Below, piece by piece: positions 1 through 6,653 of a DNA stretch of 6,788 nt (position 1 is its first letter; each line of letters begins with the position of its first letter). Origin of the DNA: Clostridiales bacterium (GTDB taxonomy: Bacteria; Bacillota; Clostridia; Oscillospirales; Acutalibacteraceae); contig JAAZGX010000084.1 of NCBI GenBank assembly GCA_012511005.1, forward strand, positions 1-6,788, in the 5' to 3' direction. The notes below the pieces were generated by a model. That model was not told the origin of the DNA, did no database searches, and saw only the letters and a list, made by a program, of their open reading frames with translations. The position numbers were made by a program, and so were the translations under genes.

Positions 1-465
1 GCCGCGCGGTTCTTCTTTATTTACAGAGAGGCTAATACGCACCTTGATTTTGACCTTGATTTGGCTGTTGAAAAGTCAAGCGAAAACCCCGTTTACTACT
101 GTCAATATGCACATGCCCGAATTTGCAGTATATTCTCAAAGCTAAAAGATGAGGGTATAAGTTATAATATGCCGAATAAAAAAGAGCTGTCCTTACTCAC
201 AAGTGATGAAGAAAAGGCGCTTATAACTCATATCGCCTCCCTTACGCAAGAAATAATAGGCGCGGCTAAAAATTATGACCCCTCTCGCATTACACGCTAT
301 GCCGTTGTGCTTGCCACTCGCTTTCACAAGTTTTATAACGCCCATAGAGTTATAGGTGAAGATAGTGACACAACAAATGCTCGCTTGTTTCTTTGCGACT
401 GTGTAAGAACGGTAATGAAAACTGTTCTTACAATGCTAAAGATTGAAGCCCCTAAGCAGATGTAG
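1..465 (+). CDS. argS: Arginyl-tRNA synthetase, C-terminal part (5' end outside window)
   Basis: This is the last 154 codons of a class I aminoacyl-tRNA synthetase, which charges tRNA-Arg with arginine in the cytoplasm. The frame is open from base 1 and ends at TAG (463-465). The fragment begins with a run reading FFFIYREANTHLDFDLDLA, followed by ENPVYYCQYAHARICSI, which is the strongly conserved ArgS segment leading into the anticodon-binding domain. The rest is a helical DALR-type anticodon-binding domain (YDPSRITRYAVVLATRFHKFYNAHRV, then ARLFLCDCVRTVMKTVL), ending in the typical LKIEAPKQM tail. The catalytic domain with the HIGH signature lies outside the window. A TTG at position 61 could be mistaken for a start, but the ArgS homology continues upstream of it. 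The gene converges on the minus-strand gene at 603-2357 and is closed by terminators at 508-537 and 564-590. Confidence 0.95.
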   Translation, partial: AARFFFIYREANTHLDFDLDLAVEKSSENPVYYCQYAHARICSIFSKLKDEGISYNMPNKKELSLLTSDEEKALITHIASLTQEIIGAAKNYDPSRITRYAVVLATRFHKFYNAHRVIGEDSDTTNARLFLCDCVRTVMKTVLTMLKIEAPKQM

Positions 466-468
466 AGC

Positions 469-492
469 TTGCAGATTAAATTTAATCTGCAA
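469..492. repeat. Perfect 24-bp palindrome just after argS
   Basis: The two 12-base halves, TTGCAGATTAAA and TTTAATCTGCAA, are exact reverse complements with no spacer. The palindrome starts 3 bases after the argS stop codon. In RNA it would fold into a stem of about 10 base pairs with a minimal loop. It is not followed by a T-run, so it is not by itself an intrinsic terminator; the argS terminator begins 15 bases further on. It could stabilise the argS mRNA 3' end or bind a dimeric protein; the sequence does not decide between these. Confidence 0.7.
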
Positions 493-507
493 TAATTTGC
501 ACTATAA

Positions 508-537
508 AAGAGCTGCATTTTTGCGGCTCTTATTTTT
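508..537 (+). terminator. Intrinsic terminator of argS
   Basis: The stem is AAGAGCTGC (508-516) pairing with GCGGCTCTT (523-531), nine pairs including one G-U, with a six-base loop (517-522). It is followed by TATTTTTATA, giving a T-run at 533-537. It lies about 40 bases after the argS stop codon and is oriented to stop argS transcription. Confidence 0.85.
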
Positions 538-552
538 ATATTAATCGGATGC

Positions 553-590
553 AAAAAACAAACCAGCCGTCAAAATGACGGCTGATTTTT
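553..590. terminator. Bidirectional intrinsic terminator between convergent genes
   Basis: The stem is CAGCCGTCA (564-572) pairing with TGACGGCTG (576-584), nine perfect pairs around an AAA loop. On the plus strand it is followed by ATTTTT (585-590). On the minus strand it is followed by a run of six T after a short interval (complement of 553-558). It therefore can end both argS read-through and the minus-strand gene whose stop codon is 18 bases away (603-605). Confidence 0.85.
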
Positions 591-602
591 ATTTGGTTTT
601 AT

Positions 603-2357
603 TTACTTTAATGTGATGTCTTGTGCCGCGATAATCCTATCCTCAGTCTTTGTAAAGACTACCGAAACTTTATCGCCTTTATTAAGAATTATTACATCGT
701 CAGACTGGCTTGCGGGAATAAAATAGTATGAATTCGAGTCTTTAAGCTTTATATAATACATACTGTTTCCGCCTATAACCGCTGTTCTAATATCCTCAAC
801 TACTCCAGTTATTGTATCATAAAGCGGGTCGTCTGTATCAGATATTTTACCCTCATAATTAAATTTTAGGTTAACTCCGCTCGCTTTTACAAGACCCTCG
901 TAAGATTTGAGACAGGATACTAAATCCGGATAGTCATCGTTGGGGCTCCTTGCGGCATCCTGCACACGCTCGACGCTTACCATAGCATAGCTTTTAACAA
1001 CATCGTTATCTTTAAGCGCCATAAAATATGTCGCCTCGCCGTTGATGTTAAGAAGAAGCGGGAATGTTGCTTTCCACGCCTTATCCCTTACAATACCCTC
1101 GGCGGAGAACTGTGCGCCAAGCTCAGTAGAGCCGGATATCTTTTGGAAAACGGCTTCTTTCGTCCGTTGATTTATAAGAACAAAGCCGATTATTGAGTCG
1201 TCATCCGTTATAGATGTTACGCCTGTATACATCCAAACATCATCATTATTGGTAAGATAGCTAAAACCCTGCGTAGTTATCCTAACACCTGTTTGCCCTA
1301 TATAGGAGTTAATAAAACCGTTGCCGAATTTGCCGTAATAGTTATACTGTCTTGTAAGCAAATCTGCTGAATAGACTTGGTCTACCCATTTAATTTTCGA
1401 GTTTTCTGCTCTTGCTTCTTCAATAGTGTACTCCTCTGTTTCACCCGTGCGCGCATCAACGAGTACAAGTCCTATTACATCCTCGCCGCCTAATAATCCT
1501 ATGGTCTTACTAACTCTTTCACATACCCACCATGGATTACCGTCCTCATCAATCTCAAGAGACGGCATACCGAACATATATGTCGGATAACTAAACCTTA
1601 AAACACGGTCAAGCTTTCTGCCGAAAAACTCGGATGCGGAGTATTTTATACCGCCCGGGATCTCGACGGCATTTGCCTTTTGTGTATACATATTGACTGT
1701 AATGTATGCAGGAATACCGTCCGCTCTGTTGTTAAACCACTTGAAAAAGTCGCCGTATTTGAGCGGCAAAATCCTCGTCGGCGTACCGCGGTAGTTTATT
1801 TGTGTGGAATATGGGTGGTCTATTACAAACTGCGAAACATACTCAGCAAGGTCACCAAGTTTTTTATTGCCAAGGTTCGTTGCAACATCAGAGTCAATCA
1901 TTGGGATTTTCTCAAAATCTGAAACGCCTTTTATATTCGCGATACTTGATTCGTCACCAAACTTGCTTTCCGTAACTTCAATTATCTTGCTGTAAGTCTT
2001 TGCTCTGAACACTAAAGCAGAGGTTAAATATCCAACGCCAAATATAAGCGCGAATATAAGCCCTATTGCGATAGGTACAATAGACCTCCTTTTTACATAG
2101 GGAATATACTCAGGTCTTGCGAATGCCTTTGACAAAATAAAAGTAAAGACAATATAGGAAAGTAAGATTATGGCAACATAGTAATAAAACTCGAATGCCT
2201 TAAAATTAATAGGCGGCAGCATGATATAAAACGCCACGACAGCGACGACAACACTTAAAATAGCGCTAATCGCTGTTTTAAGCCACGCTTTCTCAGGCGG
2301 TATATACAATTCTTTTGCTCTGCCTTTACCGGAAAAGTCAACTTTAATAGGGTCCAT
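603..2357 (-). CDS. Uncharacterised membrane-anchored protein with large outer region and OB-like C-terminus
   Basis: I do not recognise a named family for this 584-residue protein. Visible parts: a short charged N-terminus (1-27), three hydrophobic membrane segments at about 28-50, 57-79 and 92-117, and a basic loop (RPEYIPYVKRR) between the second and third that suggests that loop is cytoplasmic. Residues from about 118 onward form a long, probably extracytoplasmic region. Within it the pattern IGxVL(V/I)(D/N)xRTxE occurs twice (about 295-307 and 389-401), each preceded by a W-containing strand, and a weaker third copy is near 440-464; these resemble PepSY-like units. Residues about 515-584 alternate short strands with a GDKVSVVF motif, as in an OB fold. 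The start is ATG with AAGGAGGA six bases upstream, and the gene has its own promoter (2388-2416). It ends 18 bases before a bidirectional terminator. No catalytic motif is evident. A role at the cell surface or in envelope maintenance is only a guess. Confidence 0.85.
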   Translation of the reverse strand: MDPIKVDFSGKGRAKELYIPPEKAWLKTAISAILSVVVAVVAFYIMLPPINFKAFEFYYYVAIILLSYIVFTFILSKAFARPEYIPYVKRRSIVPIAIGLIFALIFGVGYLTSALVFRAKTYSKIIEVTESKFGDESSIANIKGVSDFEKIPMIDSDVATNLGNKKLGDLAEYVSQFVIDHPYSTQINYRGTPTRILPLKYGDFFKWFNNRADGIPAYITVNMYTQKANAVEIPGGIKYSASEFFGRKLDRVLRFSYPTYMFGMPSLEIDEDGNPWWVCERVSKTIGLLGGEDVIGLVLVDARTGETEEYTIEEARAENSKIKWVDQVYSADLLTRQYNYYGKFGNGFINSYIGQTGVRITTQGFSYLTNNDDVWMYTGVTSITDDDSIIGFVLINQRTKEAVFQKISGSTELGAQFSAEGIVRDKAWKATFPLLLNINGEATYFMALKDNDVVKSYAMVSVERVQDAARSPNDDYPDLVSCLKSYEGLVKASGVNLKFNYEGKISDTDDPLYDTITGVVEDIRTAVIGGNSMYYIKLKDSNSYYFIPASQSDDVIILNKGDKVSVVFTKTEDRIIAAQDITLK

Positions 2358-2363
2358 ATAGTT

Positions 2364-2371
2364 TCCTCCTT
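2364..2371 (-). promoter_or_regulatory. Strong ribosome binding site for the 584-residue protein
   Basis: On the minus strand the bases read AAGGAGGA, six bases before ATG (2357-2355). This near-perfect Shine-Dalgarno sequence fixes the start codon and predicts efficient translation. Confidence 0.85.
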
Positions 2372-2387
2372 ATAAACACTGATTTTT

Positions 2388-2416
2388 ATTATATACAAAA
2401 ACAACTATAAAAACAA
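2388..2416 (-). promoter_or_regulatory. Sigma-A-like promoter of the 584-residue protein gene
   Basis: On the minus strand a -35 box TTGTTT (2416-2411) and a consensus -10 box TATAAT (2393-2388) are separated by exactly 17 bases. Transcription would start near 2381, giving a leader of only about 25 bases that contains the ribosome binding site. The promoter lies in the 72-base gap after the binding-protein gene, where I see no terminator, so read-through from upstream is also possible. Confidence 0.75.
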
Positions 2417-2429
2417 GTTCTTTATTAAA

Positions 2430-3968
2430 TTAATCGAGCGTACCCCATAAATATATCGAATGGTACGGATTTTCGAACGCTGTTTCAACGCCTGTTATTG
2501 TTTTATCATACGACATTACGCTTCTGCGGTAACAAAGCGGGATAAACGGTACATTTGTATAAAAGCTTTCTATATATGCGCCTAATGTCATTTTGCCACT
2601 TTTAAAAGAAAAATAATCATTTTGGCACTTCTCATTTATTCCAAAGGAGGTTTCCCCGCCTTTTGTAAAAAAACTGTCAAGCGCAAAGTTAGGGCAAAGG
2701 TTTATTTCGCCTATATAAAAATCAAACTTTCCGCTCTTTAGCGCCCCTATGTACTCATCATACTCTTTTTCGGCTATTGAGACTTTTATTCCAAGCTCTT
2801 TCATATCCTGCCTGAAAGCTTTTGCAAGGTCAACCTTTAACGGGTTATCAGAGCAGACTAATACAGATAAAGATAGTGTTACGTTTCCCCTCTTTCTATA
2901 ACCCGCCGCGTCTTTTGACGAAAAACCGTTTTCTTCAAAAATATTTATGGCGCGAGCCTTGTCTCCATCAGAATTCGTAATTTCCAAACCGCGAAGAGCA
3001 AAAAATAATGGGTGAAAAGGAGTAGAAGCCGGCAAACTCTGACCTAAAAGCGGCGCACCCGTTACTTTTGTACGGTTAATTCCTATGTTTACCGCTCTTC
3101 TGAGCCAACCCCAAGATGTGATACCCGATTTTTCATTTATGCCGATAAATATTAGCTTTGTAGTTTCAACGGGCGCCGTTTTCGGTGACAGCTTGTTGTA
3201 CTCATAGTCATCAAGCGTGTTTATATGTACGGAGGTTTTGTGCGTCATAAAAGCATATTGCTCGTTTACACCCTCGCTTACATCATATAGCTTTATCTCG
3301 TTATTTCTTGATATAGAGTATAAAAAGCTATGGTTATTCAGCTTTAGGTATGGCTTTTTCTCCTTATATTCAAGCGAGTATCTTCCCGCTCCCACAGGGT
3401 TTTCTGAATTTGACTTTATTATGGGAAATGTTAAAAGGTTAAGTGCGTAAACATCACCGGCAGACAGCAAAAACCGTACTTTTCTTGAAGATATTTCTTC
3501 AATTGAACTTATCCCTTTTAAAGGCTCAGAATAAGCGGGCGAGGATTTTGCCGCCTTAAACGAAAGAGCAATGTGATGTGCGTTTATTGGCGTATTATCA
3601 GAAAAAATTGCGTTTTCCTTTATTTCAACCTCAATCGTTTTCCCTTTTATATTATAAGACTTCGCAATCACAGAAGCAACGGACAAATCCTCGTTAATCT
3701 GAAAAAGCCCCGAATGAAGCAAATACATAAGCTCTCTGTTTACAACGCTTTTCGATTTATACGGATTTAAACTGTCATTCTTTACATAGCCTACCGTTAT
3801 TTCCGTTGCCGTTTTATTGACTTGTGTTTCAGTTGTTTCCGTTTTCGCCGCAGTATCAGAAACGGTCGTACTTTTCCCATTGTCCTCCTCTTTATCTTTG
3901 CAGCCGAAAAGTATAATAGCGAGTGAAAGGCAAATCAAAATACATATTATTCTGTTTATAACCCTCAT
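2430..3968 (-). CDS. Family 5 extracellular solute-binding lipoprotein (oligopeptide/dipeptide ABC transporter type)
   Basis: This 512-residue protein has a lipoprotein signal peptide: basic start, hydrophobic stretch (about 7-21) and lipobox LFGC with the lipidated cysteine at 23. A Thr/Lys/Glu-rich linker follows (about 24-55). The body fits the SBP_bac_5 (OppA/DppA/NikA) fold: ITVGYVKNDSLNPYKS near 57-72, NAHHIALSFKAAKSS near 129-143, the PVGAGRYSL motif near 191-199, the INRTKVTGAPLLGQSLPA segment near 298-314, and AFRQDMKELGIKVSIAEKEYDEYIG near 384-408. It would be tethered outside the membrane and bind peptides or a similar ligand. No permease or ATPase gene is adjacent, so its transporter partner is elsewhere or it acts as a sensor. 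Its ATG overlaps the ymdB stop codon as ATGA, and its own Shine-Dalgarno (GAAAGAGTGG region) is weak, which points to translational coupling. Ligand specificity cannot be read from the sequence. Confidence 0.88.
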   Translation of the reverse strand: MRVINRIICILICLSLAIILFGCKDKEEDNGKSTTVSDTAAKTETTETQVNKTATEITVGYVKNDSLNPYKSKSVVNRELMYLLHSGLFQINEDLSVASVIAKSYNIKGKTIEVEIKENAIFSDNTPINAHHIALSFKAAKSSPAYSEPLKGISSIEEISSRKVRFLLSAGDVYALNLLTFPIIKSNSENPVGAGRYSLEYKEKKPYLKLNNHSFLYSISRNNEIKLYDVSEGVNEQYAFMTHKTSVHINTLDDYEYNKLSPKTAPVETTKLIFIGINEKSGITSWGWLRRAVNIGINRTKVTGAPLLGQSLPASTPFHPLFFALRGLEITNSDGDKARAINIFEENGFSSKDAAGYRKRGNVTLSLSVLVCSDNPLKVDLAKAFRQDMKELGIKVSIAEKEYDEYIGALKSGKFDFYIGEINLCPNFALDSFFTKGGETSFGINEKCQNDYFSFKSGKMTLGAYIESFYTNVPFIPLCYRRSVMSYDKTITGVETAFENPYHSIYLWGTLD

Positions 3969-4735
3969 GATATAACCACTCTTTCAATGGAGAGCGCTTT
4001 CCCCGTCTTTTCGTCTGCCTCTATCAAACAACCGCATAAAATCATATCTCCTACAGCGTTTTCGAAACGGGTTGGCATTTGATATTTTAGTTTATTTATT
4101 ACAAGCTCCGGCTTTATACCTAAAACGGACTGCAAAGGTCCCGTCATACCAAGGTCTGTAATATATGCCGTGCCGCTTCGTAATATTTGCTCGTCCGCCG
4201 TTTGCACATGCGTATGCGTGCCGACTACCGCCGTAACCTTGCCGTCAAGATAAAAGCCCATGGCTCGTTTCTCAGAAGTCGCCTCGGCGTGAAAATCAAC
4301 TATTATAATTTTACAGTCCGAAAGCTTTGGTAAAATTCTATCCATACAACAAAACGGATTTTCAACACATTCAAGAAAAGCTGTGCCCATAATGTTTATT
4401 ACACCGCACTGATACCTTCCCTTGTCTGCTATAACATACCCTTTACCGGGATTGTTTTCATTGTAATTTGCAGGTCTGATTACAGGTTTTTGAGAGTCAA
4501 GATATTCATATACTTCATTCCTTTTATATACATGATTACCCGTCGTAACAACATCTGCCCCCGCAAGGAAAAGCTGTTCACAGGAACTCGGTGAAATACC
4601 GTTTCCTTGCGCGGAGTTTTCCCCGTTTACAATACATAAATCAATTCCCTTGAATTTTTTATAAACCGGAAGCCGCTCTATAAGAAAATCCCTCGCGGCT
4701 TTACCGACGACATCGCCAACAGTAAATATAAGCAT
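3965..4735 (-). CDS. ymdB: YmdB family metallophosphoesterase (2',3'-cyclic nucleotide phosphodiesterase type)
   Basis: The 256-residue product matches the YmdB/DR1281 group of calcineurin-like phosphoesterases along its full length (Bacillus YmdB is slightly longer). Metal-site residues expected for the family are visible: D8 in FTVGDVVGK, E39-N40 in VNGENSAQGNGI, N67-H68 in TTGNHVY, H149 in VDFHAEATSEK, and H174 and H176 in GTHTHVQTAD. The TDLGMTGP motif is near 193-200. The family is cytoplasmic and hydrolyses cyclic mononucleotide phosphodiesters; in Bacillus subtilis YmdB is needed for normal biofilm gene expression. One small difference is Y in GNHVYKRNEV, where W (GNHTWD) is common. 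It follows rny, as in Bacillus, but an intrinsic terminator lies in the 56-base gap. Its start is ATG with a modest TAGGGG ribosome binding site. It overlaps the next gene by four bases. Confidence 0.93.
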   Translation of the reverse strand: MLIFTVGDVVGKAARDFLIERLPVYKKFKGIDLCIVNGENSAQGNGISPSSCEQLFLAGADVVTTGNHVYKRNEVYEYLDSQKPVIRPANYNENNPGKGYVIADKGRYQCGVINIMGTAFLECVENPFCCMDRILPKLSDCKIIIVDFHAEATSEKRAMGFYLDGKVTAVVGTHTHVQTADEQILRSGTAYITDLGMTGPLQSVLGIKPELVINKLKYQMPTRFENAVGDMILCGCLIEADEKTGKALSIERVVIS

Positions 4736-4749
4736 AAATGCCCCTAACT

Positions 4750-4784
4750 AAAAAAGCTGCCGTAAAACTTTGTTTCGCGGCAGC
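4750..4784 (-). terminator. Intrinsic terminator or attenuator between rny and ymdB
   Basis: On the minus strand, GCTGCCG (4784-4778) pairs perfectly with CGGCAGC (4762-4756) and is followed directly by TTTTTT (4755-4750). The 15-base loop can form an inner stem (GTTT-like/AAAC at 4772-4775 and 4765-4768). It starts 7 bases after the rny stop codon. It should end many rny transcripts, leaving ymdB and the lipoprotein gene to be expressed by read-through; I saw no convincing promoter in the gap. Confidence 0.8.
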
Positions 4785-4791
4785 CTTTGAT

Positions 4792-6345
4792 TTATTTTGC
4801 GTACTCTATGGCTCTGCTTTCCCTTATAATATGAACTTTAATTTGCCCCGGATATTCAAGCTCGTTTTCGATTTTCTTGACTATATCCCGTGCAACAAGC
4901 GTCATTTGGTCATCTGAAACGGATTCCGGTTTTACCATAATGCGAACCTCTCTGCCGGCTTGAATTGCAAAGGATTTCTCTACACCTTCAAATGAAGTTG
5001 CAATTTCTTCAAGCTTTTCAAGACGCTTTATATAACTTTCAACATTTTCCCGTCTTGCGCCCGGTCTTGCTGCCGATATAGCGTCCGCGGCTTGAACAAG
5101 GCACGCAATAACGGTCTTAGCCTCAACATCGCCATGGTGCGCGTGAATAGCGTGAATGACTTGTTCGCTTTCCTTATTCTTTTTAGCGACCTCTACGCCT
5201 AATTCTATATGGGAGCCTTCAAACTCATGGTCAAGCGCCTTGCCTATATCGTGCAAAAGCCCTGCCCGTTTTGCTATTTTAACATCCGCTCCGATTTCCG
5301 CCGCCATAAGCCCCGATATAAATGATACCTCAAGAGAGTGTTTTAACACATTTTGACCGTAACTCGTACGATATTTTAATTTGCCAAGAAGCTTTACAAG
5401 CTCGCCATGGACACCGTTGACGCCCGCGTCAATAAGCGCCCGCTCGCCTGTTTGCCTTATTGTTTGCTCTACCTCTTTTTTCATCTTTTCATATATTTCT
5501 TCAATCCGAGCCGGATGTATCCGCCCGTCAGAAATAAGCTTTTCAAGAGTAAGACGCGCCACTTCCCTTCGTACAGGGTCAAAGCTTGAAACCGTAATAG
5601 CCTCAGGCGTATCGTCTATTATAAGGTCAACGCCTGTAATCGTTTCAAGCGTTCTTATGTTGCGCCCCTCTCTGCCGATTATTCTCCCTTTCATTTCATC
5701 ATTCGGAAGATTTACGACCGATACTGTAGTTTCTGCAACATGGTCTGCCGCACAACGCTGAATTGCGGTAGAAATTATCTCCCGCGCCATCGTATCCATT
5801 TCATCTTTAGTTTTCTGCTCGTACTCTATTACCTTTACGGCTTTTTCGTGTATTAGCTGGTCCTCTAAACTTTTGAGCAAATAGTCCTTTGCCTGCTCTT
5901 TAGTGTACCCCGAAATCCTTTCAAGCATTTCAAAATGGCTTTTTTTAATGCTTTCAATCTCACTTAATCTATCGTCAACATCTTTAACTTTCTTTGCTAA
6001 CTGTTCTTCCTTTTTCTCTAAGTTTTCTGTTTTCTTATCAAGATTTTCCTCTTTTTGGATTATCCTTCTTTCCTGTCTTTGCGTTTCACTTCTTCTTTCA
6101 CGAAGCTCCCGCTCCATTTCTGTTCTTTGTTTGTGAATTTCATCCTTAGCTTCTAAAATTGCTTCTTTTTTTCTTTGTTCCGCCTCTGTCATCGCAGTGT
6201 TTAATATTCTTGAAGCTTCGTCAGTTGCTGAACCTATTGCCGCTTCTGCGACTTTTTTACGATGTTTTCCTCCAATTATAAAACCTGTTATACCGAAAAT
6301 CACCGCTCCTGCGGCAATTCCAATTAATAAATAAACCCAATCCAA
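4792..6345 (-). CDS. rny: Ribonuclease Y (membrane-anchored endoribonuclease)
   Basis: RNase Y starts decay and processing of many mRNAs in Firmicutes, anchored on the inner face of the membrane. The 517-residue length is usual for the family. Domains in order: an N-terminal membrane helix (about 4-26) followed by basic residues; a long charged coiled coil (about 40-195) rich in E, K and R; a KH RNA-binding domain with GRIIGREGRNIR at 220-231; and an HD phosphohydrolase domain with H336 in LKHSLEV, the metal-binding H365-D366 in LLHDIGKALDHE, HAHHGD at 401-406 and D421 in QAADAISAARPGAR. All key residues are intact. The start is TTG (6345-6343), chosen because AGGAGGA lies nine bases upstream and no in-frame ATG fits better. 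It is the first gene of a leftward unit with ymdB and a peptide-binding lipoprotein, driven by the promoter at 6465-6493. Confidence 0.97.
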   Translation of the reverse strand: MDWVYLLIGIAAGAVIFGITGFIIGGKHRKKVAEAAIGSATDEASRILNTAMTEAEQRKKEAILEAKDEIHKQRTEMERELRERRSETQRQERRIIQKEENLDKKTENLEKKEEQLAKKVKDVDDRLSEIESIKKSHFEMLERISGYTKEQAKDYLLKSLEDQLIHEKAVKVIEYEQKTKDEMDTMAREIISTAIQRCAADHVAETTVSVVNLPNDEMKGRIIGREGRNIRTLETITGVDLIIDDTPEAITVSSFDPVRREVARLTLEKLISDGRIHPARIEEIYEKMKKEVEQTIRQTGERALIDAGVNGVHGELVKLLGKLKYRTSYGQNVLKHSLEVSFISGLMAAEIGADVKIAKRAGLLHDIGKALDHEFEGSHIELGVEVAKKNKESEQVIHAIHAHHGDVEAKTVIACLVQAADAISAARPGARRENVESYIKRLEKLEEIATSFEGVEKSFAIQAGREVRIMVKPESVSDDQMTLVARDIVKKIENELEYPGQIKVHIIRESRAIEYAK

Positions 6346-6458
6346 ATACTCTATCCTCCTAACATCTTTCTTTATTCATAGTGTAATTAAATTACAGCGT
6401 TACTCTGTAACCGGATACATCAGAACTGATAATGAAAAAGACATATGTCTCTACTATC
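6346..6458 (-). other. rny 5' untranslated leader with small competing hairpins
   Basis: From the predicted start site near 6458 to the rny start codon the leader is about 113 bases. It begins close to a perfect 12-bp palindrome, AGACATATGTCT (6439-6450). Further down, TTACAG (6410-6405) can pair with CTGTAA (6397-6392), or alternatively GTTAC (6411-6407) can pair with GTAAC (6403-6399); the two folds exclude each other. I recognise no known riboswitch. Together with the promoter and IS end it accounts for the 315 gene-free bases between 6346 and 6660. Confidence 0.45.
6354..6361 (-). promoter_or_regulatory. Ribosome binding site that fixes the TTG start of rny
   Basis: The minus strand reads TAGGAGGA here, about nine bases before TTG at 6345. 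The strong match to the 16S rRNA 3' end supports the non-ATG start. Confidence 0.8.
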
Positions 6459-6464
6459 TTTTAT

Positions 6465-6493
6465 AGTATAACTATACATCACTTATTAGTCAA
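6465..6493 (-). promoter_or_regulatory. Sigma-A-like promoter of the rny operon
   Basis: On the minus strand the -35 box TTGACT (6493-6488) and the -10 box TATACT (6470-6465) are 17 bases apart, one mismatch from consensus in each. Transcription would start near 6458. Two short dyads overlap it: CACTT/AAGTG (6496-6492 and 6484-6480) around the -35 box and TATAGT/ACTATA (6476-6471 and 6467-6462) around the -10 box. Confidence 0.85.
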
Positions 6494-6556
6494 GTGCAAA
6501 CTTAAATAAAACAGTAAAAAGGTCTCCCGCACAAAAGGGAACAAAAAGCTACAAGG

Positions 6557-6591
6557 AAACGCGCCGAAGCGTTGAGTTTCAGCGCGTTTTT
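6557..6591 (+). terminator. Outside-in terminator at the IS end
   Basis: AAACGCGC (6557-6564) pairs perfectly with GCGCGTTT (6582-6589), with a possible inner GAA/TTC extension (6566-6568 with 6578-6580), and the 3' arm runs into TTTTT (6587-6591). On the plus strand this has the form of an intrinsic terminator, placed to stop transcripts entering the transposase gene from the rny side. Confidence 0.6.
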
Positions 6592-6599
6592 GGTATAAT
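6572..6599 (+). promoter_or_regulatory. Promoter of the transposase gene
   Basis: A -35 box TTGAGT (6572-6577) and a consensus -10 box TATAAT (6594-6599) are 16 bases apart. The -35 box sits in the loop of the hairpin at 6557-6589, and the -10 box lies in the left arm of the inverted repeat at 6587-6630. Transcription would start near 6606, about 55 bases before the transposase start. Confidence 0.6.
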
Positions 6600-6630
6600 T
6601 GGAGTATAAAAAAACCAATTATACCAAAAA
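6587..6630. repeat. 16-bp perfect inverted repeat with 12-base spacer in the IS leader
   Basis: The left arm at 6587-6602 (TTTTTGGTATAATTGG) is the exact reverse complement of the right arm at 6615-6630. The spacer is A-rich. It covers the -10 box and the predicted start site of the transposase promoter, so it could be a transposase or repressor binding site, or a hairpin formed only in transcripts that read in from outside. Confidence 0.8.
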
Positions 6631-6647
6631 AATTATAGCAAATTCCC

Positions 6648-6653
6648 GAGGAA
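6648..6653 (+). promoter_or_regulatory. Ribosome binding site for the transposase
   Basis: GAGGAA lies seven bases before TTG at 6661. The frame has no ATG between the upstream stop (TAA, 6607-6609) and this point, so this site decides the TTG start. Confidence 0.6.

Noticed and set aside
333..554. Minus-strand open frame across the end of argS
   Set aside because: It is antisense to the conserved ArgS C-terminus and covers its palindrome and terminator; no ribosome binding site or recognisable protein.
1680..1995. Two overlapping short plus-strand open frames inside the 584-residue protein gene
   Set aside because: They lack ribosome binding sites and overlap a long, well-started gene on the other strand.
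4801..4870. Possible internal promoter for ymdB at the end of rny
   Set aside because: TATAAG-like bases are present on the minus strand but no -35 box lies at a suitable distance.
5381..5761. Plus-strand open frame of 126 codons inside rny
   Set aside because: It is antisense to the conserved KH and HD regions of RNase Y, and its Ser/Arg-rich product is what the reverse of that coding frame would give.
5903..6136. Plus-strand open frame encoding a hydrophobic Ser/Leu/Phe-rich peptide
   Set aside because: It mirrors the Lys/Glu-rich coiled coil of RNase Y; the apparent membrane character is an antisense artefact.
6525..6540. TCCC/GGGA mini-hairpin followed by a T-run on the minus strand
   Set aside because: The stem is only about four or five pairs and the T-run is offset; too weak to call a terminator.
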